Origin: Neptunicoccus cionae
GTDB taxonomy: Bacteria; Pseudomonadota; Alphaproteobacteria; Rhodobacterales; Rhodobacteraceae
DNA: 64,000 nt
Direction: 5' to 3'
Assembly: GCF_002860325.1 (NCBI RefSeq)
Contig: NZ_PKOJ01000007.1
Coordinates: 62,001 to 126,000 of the forward strand
Below the pieces are notes generated by a model. The model did no database searches and had not been told where the DNA came from. It saw only the letters and a list, made by a program, of their open reading frames with translations. The translations under genes were made by a program, and so were the position numbers. This document shows positions 9,204 through 17,631 of the stretch, piece after piece. Numbering within the stretch: position 1 is the first letter of the stretch; the number at the start of each line of letters is the position of its first letter.

Positions 9204-9643
9204 TGGCCGGACTGAAGAAACAACGTCGTATCCAGCTTATCATCGCCGGATTTTCCTGCCTGTTTGCAGGGTTTGTTGTAATCTATCTCGCGGCGGGTGA
9301 TGCGTTCCAATACTTCTACAGCCCGTCCGATCTGGCTGCCAAACCACCGGCGGAAGGTCAGATCATCCGTATCGGTGGATTGGTCGAGGTTGGTTCCATT
9401 GAAAAAACGGGCCAGACTGTTCGGTTCAGTGTAACCGATGGAGGTGCCACTGTTCCTGTGGTGTTTACGGGTATCCTGCCTGATCTGTTCACAGAGGAAC
9501 AGGGCATGATTGCGACCGGCGTCCTGTCGGACGGGGTGTTCGAGGCGCAGGAAATCCTTGCCAAACACGACGAGGAATACATGCCCAAAGAGGTCATGGA
9601 CGCCCTGAAGGAACAGGGTGTGTATAAAGACACGAGCGAGTAG
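9203..9643 (+). CDS. ccmE: Cytochrome c maturation heme chaperone CcmE
   Basis: A 146-residue periplasmic heme chaperone anchored by one N-terminal helix (residues about 10-31). An OB-fold domain follows, with the heme-attachment motif LAKHDEEYMP: His122 forms the covalent bond to heme and Tyr126 is an axial ligand. It passes heme from CcmCD to CcmF/CcmH. Its start overlaps the upstream stop (TGATG). In this genome ccmF and ccmH lie downstream, but four other features, including two GTA lysis genes, are inserted between. Confidence 0.96.
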   Translation: MAGLKKQRRIQLIIAGFSCLFAGFVVIYLAAGDAFQYFYSPSDLAAKPPAEGQIIRIGGLVEVGSIEKTGQTVRFSVTDGGATVPVVFTGILPDLFTEEQGMIATGVLSDGVFEAQEILAKHDEEYMPKEVMDALKEQGVYKDTSE

Positions 9644-9719
9644 CGTACGCCGGTGACACCGGACATTAGGGGATCTTCCCTGATGATTTCCGCCGATTGT
9701 AACAGACCGGCAGGAAGTC

Positions 9720-10331
9720 ATGAAAACAGTAGATCAGATTGCCCGAGACATTGTGCGTCGTGAAGGCGGTTATGTGGATGATCCGGACGATCCGGGCGGA
9801 GCGACAAAATACGGCGTGACGATTCATACGATGCGCCGGTTGGGGCTGGATCTGAACGGGGACGGGCGGGTGGATGCGCAGGACGTGCGCGCGCTGAGCG
9901 AAGCAGAAGCCGTCGAGATTTTCAAATCCCATTATTTTGCGAAACCCGGTATCGGGGGGCTGCCCGCAGCTTTGCAGCCGAGTGTTTTTGACATGTATGT
10001 GAATGCGGGAAGCCACGGGGTGAGGATATTGCAGCGGTGCCTCGGCCAATTCGGCCAGAGCGTTGCAGTAGATGGCCTGATTGGCCCGCAAACACGCAAA
10101 GCAGCAGTGGCAGCTTGGGAAAAGGCGCCGGATTATCTGGTGGATGCCTACGGGATTGCACGCAGGAATTACTATTACGCTTTGGCGGACAAGCGGCCGG
10201 CCTCTCGCAAATACGCGCGCAGCCGTTCCGGCGGTAAGGGCGGCTGGATCCGGCGCGCCGAAGAATTTATCTCACCAAAGTACCACCTCAGCCTTGCGGA
10301 GCATAAACGGAGGTGCGCGTCATGGGGATAA
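9720..10331 (+). CDS. Holin-associated N-acetylmuramidase, GTA-type endolysin
   Basis: A 203-residue glycoside hydrolase 108 protein. The catalytic glutamate is Glu15 in REGGYVDDPDDPGGATKYG. The C-terminal part (AVDGLIGPQTRKAA, then YYYALADKRPASRKYA) is the peptidoglycan-binding-like module usual in this family. There is no export signal, so it needs a holin, and a holin gene follows with a 10-bp overlap. This pair matches the lysis genes of Rhodobacterales gene transfer agents, which lie away from the GTA structural cluster (rcc00555/rcc00556 in Rhodobacter capsulatus). No other phage gene is present. It could instead be a relict prophage cassette, but the arrangement favours GTA. Confidence 0.87.
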   Translation: MKTVDQIARDIVRREGGYVDDPDDPGGATKYGVTIHTMRRLGLDLNGDGRVDAQDVRALSEAEAVEIFKSHYFAKPGIGGLPAALQPSVFDMYVNAGSHGVRILQRCLGQFGQSVAVDGLIGPQTRKAAVAAWEKAPDYLVDAYGIARRNYYYALADKRPASRKYARSRSGGKGGWIRRAEEFISPKYHLSLAEHKRRCASWG

Positions 10332-10783
10332 TCGGCGATCTGCTGGGGGTCGGACGCGCTGTGCGTGATGTGGCTGAAGTTTTCGTGCCGAACAGGACAG
10401 CAACAGCAGAGTTCGAGCATCTTGAACACAAGGCTTCGGTCGCCCAGTTCGGCGCGGAATTTACGCGGGAACGGGGCGGTTGGTTTAACAATTTTGTAGA
10501 CGGGTTAAACCGATTACCACGGCCGGTTTTTGCGCTTGGGACTGTGGGTTTGTTTGTCTTTGCTATGTGGAACCCGGTTGCATTTTCCCAGCGGATGGCC
10601 GGTCTTGATGCTGTGCCCAGAGAGTTGTGGTGGCTGTTGGGCGCGGTTGTATCGTTCTACTTTGGTGCGCGGGAATTGCACTATGCACGCAGTCGGTTGG
10701 AAAAACGGACGGAAGCAGCGCAGATGTTCACGCCGCAGACTACGGAGAATGCCGCTGTGCGGGATTGGCAGGCGAAGCAGTAG
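10322..10783 (+). CDS. GTA-type holin (3TM holin family)
   Basis: A 153-residue small membrane protein. Two clear hydrophobic segments are seen, about residues 70-92 (PVFALGTVGLFVFAMWNPVAF) and 102-117 (LWWLLGAVVSFYFG), with a charged C-terminal tail. The N-terminal stretch LLGVGRAVRDVAEVF resembles that of the family. It would release the upstream muramidase to the periplasm during lysis of GTA-producing cells. GGAGG at 10309-10313 sets the ATG at 10322, inside the end of the endolysin gene, showing tight coupling. A GTG at 10313 overlaps the ribosome-binding site and is unlikely. Confidence 0.85.
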   Translation: MGIIGDLLGVGRAVRDVAEVFVPNRTATAEFEHLEHKASVAQFGAEFTRERGGWFNNFVDGLNRLPRPVFALGTVGLFVFAMWNPVAFSQRMAGLDAVPRELWWLLGAVVSFYFGARELHYARSRLEKRTEAAQMFTPQTTENAAVRDWQAKQ

Positions 10784-10851
10784 AACGAAACGAGGGTTGG
10801 CGTTTAAGTGACTTAATAAAAACGATAAATTCAATTAACATACTGAGTATA

Positions 10852-10903
10852 TGAAGCTTCTTAAATGAAGCTTCATATAACAAGCTTCATTTAAGAAGCT
10901 TCA
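10852..10903. repeat. Perfect 22-bp inverted repeat built from four 14-bp units
   Basis: Four AAGCTTC-centred octamers (three GAAGCTTC, one CAAGCTTC) start at 10853, 10867, 10881 and 10895, exactly 14 bp apart. Together they form a perfect inverted repeat: arms 10852-10873 and 10882-10903 with an 8-nt spacer. The surroundings (10784-10971) are AT-rich and gene-free. It lacks a T run, so it is not a standard intrinsic terminator. It may be a multi-copy operator for the gene at 10972, a processing hairpin after the holin gene, or a mobile-element scar; the sequence does not decide. Confidence 0.85.
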
Positions 10904-10971
10904 AGGTTAGGGAAATCTTTACGAATTACCGCCAAAATTTGTGCAGATACCGTTCCCAACTTTAAAGGCGC

Positions 10972-11310
10972 ATGATGCAAACCTACCGCCCCGACAAGTT
11001 TAAAACCACCTATGACACCATGCAGGGAGAGGCGCTTTGGAAATTCCTCAATGAAGCATCCACCATCGCTATTATGGAAACCGCCAGCTATCTCCGGCGT
11101 CCCGCGATCGAGCCCCTCTCGCCATTTCTGCAACACCGCTTTCCCAAGGTCCGCCGCTCTGCGCAGATGCGCCGTATGATTGGTCATATGGTCCGCCAAA
11201 TTCTTGAGGAGCGTGGATTTGGCCTTTACCGCAGTAACCTGAGAATAAACAATCCGAGCAATATTTTTGCTTTCGGGTCGGCTTACTACCAACCGGAATC
11301 TGCCCTGTGA
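10972..11310 (+). CDS. Small basic protein of unknown function
   Basis: A 112-residue basic protein that I do not recognise. It has an acidic/aromatic start (YRPDKFKTTYDTMQGEALWKF), a central basic region (HRFPKVRRSAQMRRMIGHMVRQILEERGF) that could be a helix-turn-helix-like or nucleic-acid-binding surface, and a C-terminal strand region (INNPSNIFAFGSAYY). There is no signal peptide or membrane helix. Two ATG codons are adjacent at 10972 and 10975, without a clear ribosome-binding site. It lies 68 bp after the 14-bp repeat array and before ccmF. Its place beside the GTA lysis genes makes a role in their control conceivable, but this is a guess. Confidence 0.6.
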   Translation: MMQTYRPDKFKTTYDTMQGEALWKFLNEASTIAIMETASYLRRPAIEPLSPFLQHRFPKVRRSAQMRRMIGHMVRQILEERGFGLYRSNLRINNPSNIFAFGSAYYQPESAL

Positions 11311-11396
11311 CATTTCACGCAACTGTCTCAAGCTTAATTGAATTGTGACAGTAGCCGAGCGTGCTATAACCGTGCGGAGCAATAAGGGGCAGCACC

Positions 11397-13379
11397 ATGT
11401 TCGCAGAGATCGGCCACTTTACAGTCCTTCTGGCCTTCACCGTATCCATTGTGCAATCCGTCGTGCCTCTGATCGGAGCACAAAAGAACTGGGCCGGCTG
11501 GATGCGTCTGGCTGACACGACCGCACTGGCGCAATTTATTCTGATCGGGATAAGCTTTGTTGCCCTGACTTACAGCTTTGTGGTTTCGGATTTTTCTCTC
11601 GCCATAGTTGCTGCGAACTCCCACTCTGCCAAACCGATGTTGTATAAGATAACAGGGGTGTGGGGGAACCACGAGGGGTCGATGTTACTCTGGATCCTGA
11701 TCCTCGTGTTTTATGGCGCGCTGGTGGCCCTGTTTGGCCGCAACCTCCCAAGCGCACTGAAAGCACGGGTTCTTTCGGTGCAAGCGATGATCTCGGCGGC
11801 CTTTCTGGCCTTTCTGATCTTTACCTCCAACCCGTTCCTGCGCATTTCCGTGCCTCCGGCGGATGGCAATGATCTCAATCCCTTGCTGCAGGACCCCGGA
11901 CTCGCCTTTCATCCGCCGTTTTTGTATCTGGGTTATGTTGGGCTTTCGATGTCCTTCTCTTTCGCCGTCGCGGCTTTGATCGAAGGGCGCGTGGATGCCG
12001 CTTGGGCCCGTTGGGTCCGGCCCTGGACCCTGCTGGCTTGGGTCACGCTGACAATCGGCATCGCGCTCGGGTCTTGGTGGGCCTATTACGAATTGGGCTG
12101 GGGCGGCTGGTGGTTCTGGGATCCGGTTGAAAACGCGAGCTTCATGCCGTGGCTGATTGCCGCCGCACTGCTGCATTCTGCGATTGTGGTCGAAAAGCGG
12201 GATGCACTCAAAAGCTGGACGGTCCTGCTTGCGATCCTTGCGTTCTCATTTTCCCTGATCGGAACCTTCATCGTGCGTTCAGGCGTCATTACTTCTGTCC
12301 ACGCCTTTGCCAATGATCCCGAACGGGGCGTCTTCATCCTAGCCATCCTGACGGTTGCCATCGGCGGTGCGCTTACGCTTTACGCCGCACGGGCCGGTCA
12401 GTTGCGCACAACTGCGGTCTTCGGGCTGATCAGTCGAGAGAGTGGTCTCGTGCTGAACAACCTGTTGCTGGTCGTGGCGACGGCTGTCGTTTTCTTCGGA
12501 ACCATCTGGCCATTGGTGGCAGAGCTGACAACAGGGCGCAAACTCTCGGTTGGGGCGCCGTTTTTTGATGCTGCTTTCACCCCGTTTATGATCGTGTTGG
12601 TGGCGATCCTCCCCCTTGGGGCGATCCTGCCCTGGAAACGGGCGCAGGTGGGAAAATCCTTCAAGAACCTGCGCGGGGCATTGGCGCTTTCTATTGCCCT
12701 TGGTGTATTGGTCTGGAGCCTGCAAACCGGCGGACGGATGCTCGCGCCCTTTGGTCTGGCACTGGCTGCGTGGCTGGTGCTTGGGGCTATTCTGGATTTG
12801 CTGGTACGGGCGCGGTATCGGGAGAACCCTATCGGCACCACGTTGCGCCGCTTGCGCAACCTGCCGCGGTCCGATTGGGGTAAGGCTGTGGCTCACGCAG
12901 GGCTTGGGCTTACCGTCTTCGGCATTGCGGCCATTACCGCCTGGGAACAAGAGGACATCCGCGTGGTAGAGCTGAACGAACGCTTCGTCGTGGGGGCTTA
13001 TGAGTTCCAGTTGAACAAAGTCGTGAACCAGAAAGGCAAAAACTACTCCGCGCAGATTGGGTCTGTCACAGCGTACAAGAACAACCGCGAAGTTGCTGAA
13101 CTGCGACCTGAAAAGCGGTTCTATCCGGTACAACAAATGCCAACCACCGAAGCGGCGATTGATATCGGGCTGACACGGGATCTCTACGTTGTTTTGGGGG
13201 ATAAACAGGGCGACAGCGGATGGACGATCCGAACCTATATCAAGCCGTTTTCCAACTGGATCTGGATTGGTTCACTGGTCATGGCGCTTGGCGGCTGTCT
13301 TAGCCTGACGGACCGGCGTTACCGTGTGGCAGGGGCTGCACGACCTTCAGCGCGCCGTGTCGCGCAACCGGCGGAGTAG
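11397..13379 (+). CDS. ccmF: Heme lyase subunit CcmF
   Basis: A 660-residue polytopic inner membrane protein. The tryptophan-rich WWD motif (WGGWWFWDPVENASFMPWL, near residue 238) binds heme on the periplasmic side, and conserved histidines lie in loops around it (for example LLHSA just after, and the early PLLQDPGLAFHPPFLYLGYVG block). With CcmH it ligates heme to apocytochrome c after transfer from CcmE. It is followed by ccmH with only 2 bp between stop and ATG. It is separated from ccmE by the lysis cassette and the unknown gene. Confidence 0.97.
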   Translation: MFAEIGHFTVLLAFTVSIVQSVVPLIGAQKNWAGWMRLADTTALAQFILIGISFVALTYSFVVSDFSLAIVAANSHSAKPMLYKITGVWGNHEGSMLLWILILVFYGALVALFGRNLPSALKARVLSVQAMISAAFLAFLIFTSNPFLRISVPPADGNDLNPLLQDPGLAFHPPFLYLGYVGLSMSFSFAVAALIEGRVDAAWARWVRPWTLLAWVTLTIGIALGSWWAYYELGWGGWWFWDPVENASFMPWLIAAALLHSAIVVEKRDALKSWTVLLAILAFSFSLIGTFIVRSGVITSVHAFANDPERGVFILAILTVAIGGALTLYAARAGQLRTTAVFGLISRESGLVLNNLLLVVATAVVFFGTIWPLVAELTTGRKLSVGAPFFDAAFTPFMIVLVAILPLGAILPWKRAQVGKSFKNLRGALALSIALGVLVWSLQTGGRMLAPFGLALAAWLVLGAILDLLVRARYRENPIGTTLRRLRNLPRSDWGKAVAHAGLGLTVFGIAAITAWEQEDIRVVELNERFVVGAYEFQLNKVVNQKGKNYSAQIGSVTAYKNNREVAELRPEKRFYPVQQMPTTEAAIDIGLTRDLYVVLGDKQGDSGWTIRTYIKPFSNWIWIGSLVMALGGCLSLTDRRYRVAGAARPSARRVAQPAE

Positions 13380-13381
13380 TG

Positions 13382-13837
13382 ATGCGAAATCTGTTTCTGA
13401 TACTGGTACTTCTGTTCGCCACGCCTCTTTTTGCGGTGGAGCCGGATGAGATACTGGATGATCCGGTGCTGGAACAGCGGGCGCGGGATATTTCCAAAGG
13501 TTTGCGCTGTCTGGTGTGCCGCAATGAAAACATCGACAGTTCCAATGCGGGGATCGCCAAAGATTTGCGTCTGCTGGTCCGCGAACGTCTGGTTGCAGGG
13601 GACAGCAACACGGAGGCCGTGGATTTTATCGTAGACCGCTACGGTGAATATGTGCTGCTGAAACCCCGTATGTCACGGGAAAACGCGGTGCTTTACCTGA
13701 CCGGTCCGGTGCTTCTTGTGCTCGGAGCAATCGGAGCGTTTCTATACCTGCGGCGGCGCTCCCGCCGTCCTTCTCAGCCGCAGGGGGAATTGTCCCGCGA
13801 AGAAGCAGAACGTCTGGCACAACTGCTGAAAGACTGA
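13382..13837 (+). CDS. ccmH: Cytochrome c maturation protein CcmH (CycL type)
   Basis: A 151-residue protein with an N-terminal signal/anchor (LFLILVLLFATPLFA), a three-helix periplasmic domain and a C-terminal helix (VLYLTGPVLLVLGAIGAFLYL). The thiol-reducing motif LRCLVC has Cys43 and Cys46. It keeps the apocytochrome CXXCH cysteines reduced and partners CcmF. GGAG at 13372-13375 suits the ATG at 13382; a GTG at 13379 overlapping the ccmF stop is the alternative. The CcmI-type TPR extension of E. coli CcmH is absent, as is normal in this group. Confidence 0.95.
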   Translation: MRNLFLILVLLFATPLFAVEPDEILDDPVLEQRARDISKGLRCLVCRNENIDSSNAGIAKDLRLLVRERLVAGDSNTEAVDFIVDRYGEYVLLKPRMSRENAVLYLTGPVLLVLGAIGAFLYLRRRSRRPSQPQGELSREEAERLAQLLKD

Positions 13838-13905
13838 GCCGAGTTTGTGCTTTCTGCTACCTGTCCTGCGCGATAGGATAACGCCAAACAGCGGAGCTTT
13901 ACCCT

Positions 13906-14682
13906 ATGGACTATGAAACCCTTCTCTACGACCTGTCCGAAAATATTGCGACAATAACGCTTAACCGGCCTGACGTGCTGAACGGTCTCACATCGCAGAT
14001 GCGTGCTGAACTGCTGGATGCGGTCAAGCGTGGAGAATCCGAGGCTCGCGTGCTCGTCCTGACCGGTGCAGGACGCGGTTTTTGCGCGGGACAGGATCTT
14101 GGAGACGCCGCCAAAGTTTCCGACATAGATATGGAAGGCACCCTTCGGGATGAATACGAACCCATGTTGCGGGCCATATTTGATTGTCGCATCCCGACGA
14201 TTAGTGCGGTGAACGGAATGGCCGCCGGGGCGGGGGCCAATCTGGCGCTGGCTGCGGATGTGGTGATTGCGGCGGAAAGCGCTACTTTTCTACAGGCGTT
14301 TTCGCGCATAGGGCTGATCCCTGATGCGGGTGGTACTTACTGGCTGCCAAGACAGGTTGGCTTTGCCCGAGCCATGGGCGCGGCCCTGTTTGCCGAGCCT
14401 GTTCCGGCCCTGAAAGCGGCGGAATGGGGCATGATCTGGGAGGCCGTTCCGGACGGCAGTTTTGCTGCAGTGGTACGCACCCGCGCTTTGCATCTCGCAA
14501 ACGGACCGACCGAGGCCTACCGCCTTATCAAACGGGCCATGCGCATGAGCGTGGATCAAACGCTCGACGAACAATTGGAAACAGAGGCACATCTTCAGGG
14601 CAAGGCCGGTCGCACGGCCGATTTCAAAGAAGGGGTCATGGCCTTCCTTGAAAAGCGCAAAGCCCAGTTTGAAGGGCGTTAA
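13906..14682 (+). CDS. Enoyl-CoA hydratase/isomerase, PaaG-like
   Basis: A 258-residue crotonase-family protein. The oxyanion motif is GRGFCAGQDLGD, and the second block LIPDAGGTYWLPR is characteristic of PaaG, the ring 1,2-epoxyphenylacetyl-CoA isomerase. No other paa gene is in the window, so the substrate could be another enoyl-CoA. A ribosome-binding site is weak. It ends at a bidirectional terminator shared with gltA. The family call is firm; the PaaG-specific function is moderate. Confidence 0.85.
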   Translation: MDYETLLYDLSENIATITLNRPDVLNGLTSQMRAELLDAVKRGESEARVLVLTGAGRGFCAGQDLGDAAKVSDIDMEGTLRDEYEPMLRAIFDCRIPTISAVNGMAAGAGANLALAADVVIAAESATFLQAFSRIGLIPDAGGTYWLPRQVGFARAMGAALFAEPVPALKAAEWGMIWEAVPDGSFAAVVRTRALHLANGPTEAYRLIKRAMRMSVDQTLDEQLETEAHLQGKAGRTADFKEGVMAFLEKRKAQFEGR

Positions 14683-14713
14683 ACACGCGATCCGTCAAAC
14701 ATCACTACCCATG

Positions 14714-14746
14714 AAAAAACCGCCCCGAGGGGCGGTTTTCTTTTTG
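14714..14746. terminator. Bidirectional intrinsic terminator between PaaG-like gene and gltA
   Basis: A 10-bp stem (AAAACCGCCC, CGAG loop, GGGCGGTTTT) is flanked by an A run on the left and a T-rich tail on the right. It can stop transcripts from both sides of this convergent pair. Confidence 0.9.
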
Positions 14747-14765
14747 TCAGTGACAAAGGTCGGAT

Positions 14766-16061
14766 TTACCGGTCTTCGACGTTCACGTAATCGCGCAGCG
14801 GCTCGCCTTTGTAGAGCTGACGTGGACGGCCGATTTTCTGGGTCGGATCGCCAATCATCTCTTTCCACTGGGAAATCCAACCCACTGTACGGGACAGGGC
14901 AAAGATCGGAGTGAACATGGAAGTCGGGAAACCCATCGCTTCCAGAATGATACCGGAATAGAAATCCACGTTCGGGAACAGCTTTTTGGAGGCGAAATAA
15001 TCGTCTTCCAGAGCAATACGTTCCAGTTCCTTGGCAACCTGAAGCTTCGGGTTGTTTTCCACACCCAGCAGGCTCAGCACTTCGTCTGCGGATTCCTTCA
15101 TCACCGTCGCGCGGGGATCAAAGTTCTTGTAAACGCGGTGGCCAAAGCCCATCAGACGGAACGGATCGTCCTTGTCTTTTGCGCGAGCGATGAATTCCGG
15201 AATACGATCGACAGAGCCGATTTCTTCCAGCATTTCCAGACACGCCTGATTTGCGCCGCCGTGGGCAGGGCCCCAAAGACAAGCAATACCGGCTGCGATA
15301 CAGGCGAACGGGTTTGCACCCGAAGAACCGGCCAGACGCACAGTCGAGGTAGAGGCGTTTTGCTCGTGATCGGCATGCAGAGTGAAAATACGGTCCATCG
15401 CGCGGCTGAGGATCGGGTTCACTTCGTAATCTTCCGCAGGAACCGCAAAACACATGCGCAGGAAGTTGGATGCGTAATCCAGATCATTGCGCGGGTAAAC
15501 AAACGGCTGGCCGATGGAATATTTATACGCATAAGCCGCGATAGTTGGCATCTTGGCGATCAGGCGGATAGAGGCCACTTCGCGCTGCCATTCGTCGTTG
15601 ATGTCAGTGCTGTCGTGGTAGAAAGCAGACATGGCACCAACCACGCCGGTCATAACAGCCATAGGGTGCGCATCGCGACGGAAACCACGGAAGAAATTCA
15701 TCATCTGCTCGTGCAGCATGGTGTGGTTCGTTACGCGGTTTTCGAAATCTTCCAGCGCTTCAGCACTTGGCAGATCACCGTAAAGCAGAAGGTAACACAC
15801 TTCGAGATAGTGGGATTCACTGGCAAGCTGGTCGATCGGGTAACCGCGGTGCAGCAGCTCGCCCTTGTCACCGTCAATAAAGGTGATTGTGCTGTCACAA
15901 GCAGCGGTGGATGTAAAACCGGGATCGTAGGTGAAAACCTGCCCCTCCGCATAAAGACGACGGATATCAATCACATCCGGTCCGGCTGTTGCGGAATACA
16001 TTGGCAGGTCCAGCTCTTTATCGCCAAAAGTAAGTTTTGCTGTTTTTGGACTATCTGTCAT
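14766..16061 (-). CDS. gltA: Citrate synthase
   Basis: A 431-residue type II (hexameric) citrate synthase. Key blocks: [21 protein letters not shown] near the N-terminus, the active-site histidine region [17 protein letters not shown], and [18 protein letters not shown] with the second histidine. It condenses acetyl-CoA and oxaloacetate at entry to the TCA cycle. The length is normal for the family. gltX lies upstream on the same strand with a 67-bp gap that probably holds a gltA promoter. Confidence 0.97.
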   Translation of the reverse strand: MTDSPKTAKLTFGDKELDLPMYSATAGPDVIDIRRLYAEGQVFTYDPGFTSTAACDSTITFIDGDKGELLHRGYPIDQLASESHYLEVCYLLLYGDLPSAEALEDFENRVTNHTMLHEQMMNFFRGFRRDAHPMAVMTGVVGAMSAFYHDSTDINDEWQREVASIRLIAKMPTIAAYAYKYSIGQPFVYPRNDLDYASNFLRMCFAVPAEDYEVNPILSRAMDRIFTLHADHEQNASTSTVRLAGSSGANPFACIAAGIACLWGPAHGGANQACLEMLEEIGSVDRIPEFIARAKDKDDPFRLMGFGHRVYKNFDPRATVMKESADEVLSLLGVENNPKLQVAKELERIALEDDYFASKKLFPNVDFYSGIILEAMGFPTSMFTPIFALSRTVGWISQWKEMIGDPTQKIGRPRQLYKGEPLRDYVNVEDR

Positions 16062-16128
16062 GCGACCTCTCTATCATTATTGGCAGGGCGGGGCCTGCGC
16101 ATATTTATCCTCGGGACTAGCGTAGGCT

Positions 16129-17538
16129 TCAGGCTGGCGACGTCGCATCCTGAAGGCGGCCGAGGGTTTCCTCCTTGCCCAACGCAGCCATCATGTCAAA
16201 AACCGACGGCGACACTGTGCGCCCGGTTAAGGCCGCGCGTAACGGTTGCGCAATCTTTCCGAGTTTTAGATCTCTGGCTTGAGAAAACTCCTTCAAACAG
16301 GTCTCAAGTCCTTCGTGCGACCATGTAGCATGCTGCAATGCAGCGGTCAATTCTTTCAGTATGCCAAGGGATACCGAATCGAGCAGCTTTGCCGCTGCGG
16401 CATCCGGCGAAAACGGGCGAGAGCCGAGCACAAAGTAGGCTTTCTCCAGTACATCCGTCAGTTTTTTCGACCGGTCCCGCAGCAAAGGAAGCACTTCTTT
16501 AACACGGGCCAGTGAATCGGCGTCCAATTCGCCCTGTCCGGTGGCCTGCAGATAAGTTTGCAAATCCCCCAGCAAAACGTCATCCGGTGCGATTCCGATC
16601 TGATAGCCGCCGACATGATCCAGCTTTTTAAGGTCCAGACGGGCAGGGGATTTACCCAAACCCTTGAAATCAAACCATTCAACGGCCTGTTCGGTGGTGA
16701 ACAGCTCGTCGTTGCCGTGGCTCCAGCCCAGTCGAGTCAGATAATTGCGCATGGTCGCAGGGGTATAGCCCATCTCGCGGTAGGCTTCCGCCCCGAGCGC
16801 GCCGTGCCGTTTGGACAGTTTCTTGCCATCATCCCCGTGGATCAGCGGGATATGGGCAAAAACGGGGATTTTCCAGCCCATCGCACGGTAGATCAGGCTT
16901 TGGCGGCCTGCGTTGATCAGGTGATCATCCCCGCGGATGATGTGGGTCACACCCATGTCGTGGTCATCAACAACCACGGCCAGCATGTAGGTCGGTGTCC
17001 CGTCAGAGCGCAGCAGCACCATATCGTCGAGCGTATCGGCCTGCCATTTCACATCTTTTTGAACCTTGTCCTTGATCCGGACCTCGCCCTCGCGAGGGGC
17101 TTTCAGGCGTACCACAGAAGGAAGATCCGGTGCATCCGCAGGATCGGCATCCCGCCACGGGCTTTTGAATAGCGTTGATTCCCCTTTGGCGCGGGCAGCT
17201 TCGCGGAAGGCTTCGATTTCGTCCTGTGTGGCATAGCAGCGATAGGCTGTGCCATTGTCGAGCATCGATTGCGTTACTTCTGCGTGACGGTCGCGGCGTT
17301 CAAACTGGCTGATCGCTTCGCCATCCCAATCCAGCCCAAGCCATTTCAGCCCGTCGTAAATTGCAGCCGTTGCCTCGGGAGTCGAACGTTCGCGGTCCGT
17401 GTCTTCAATGCGCAGCAAAAATTTTCCGCCCTGATTACGGGCGTAAAGCCAGTTGAACAGCGCGGTACGTGCGCCACCGATATGCAGGAATCCGGTGGGG
17501 GACGGGGCGAAACGGGTAACTACGGGAGTGTCGGACAT
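16129..17538 (-). CDS. gltX: Glutamate-tRNA ligase
   Basis: A 469-residue class I aminoacyl-tRNA synthetase. The HIGH motif reads [18 protein letters not shown] near residue 18, and the KMSKS motif reads KKLSKRHGA. The C-terminal anticodon-binding part is helical. Alphaproteobacteria often carry two GltX copies, one of which may be non-discriminating for glutamine; this cannot be told from sequence by eye. I chose the ATG at 17538, giving [16 protein letters not shown]; the upstream in-frame start adds nine atypical residues. The promoter region is shared with comEC. Confidence 0.96.
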   Translation of the reverse strand: MSDTPVVTRFAPSPTGFLHIGGARTALFNWLYARNQGGKFLLRIEDTDRERSTPEATAAIYDGLKWLGLDWDGEAISQFERRDRHAEVTQSMLDNGTAYRCYATQDEIEAFREAARAKGESTLFKSPWRDADPADAPDLPSVVRLKAPREGEVRIKDKVQKDVKWQADTLDDMVLLRSDGTPTYMLAVVVDDHDMGVTHIIRGDDHLINAGRQSLIYRAMGWKIPVFAHIPLIHGDDGKKLSKRHGALGAEAYREMGYTPATMRNYLTRLGWSHGNDELFTTEQAVEWFDFKGLGKSPARLDLKKLDHVGGYQIGIAPDDVLLGDLQTYLQATGQGELDADSLARVKEVLPLLRDRSKKLTDVLEKAYFVLGSRPFSPDAAAAKLLDSVSLGILKELTAALQHATWSHEGLETCLKEFSQARDLKLGKIAQPLRAALTGRTVSPSVFDMMAALGKEETLGRLQDATSPA

Positions 17539-17631
17539 CAGCAATCTTAACCTTTTGGAAACCAAGCGGGTGCAGGGTTGGCACTACTTATTCCATAACG
17601 GCGGTAAAGGACAAGGCAACGATGGGCGGCG

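Noticed and set aside
10852-10903. Palindrome as an insertion-sequence end
   Set aside because: No transposase, target duplication or second copy is seen in the window.
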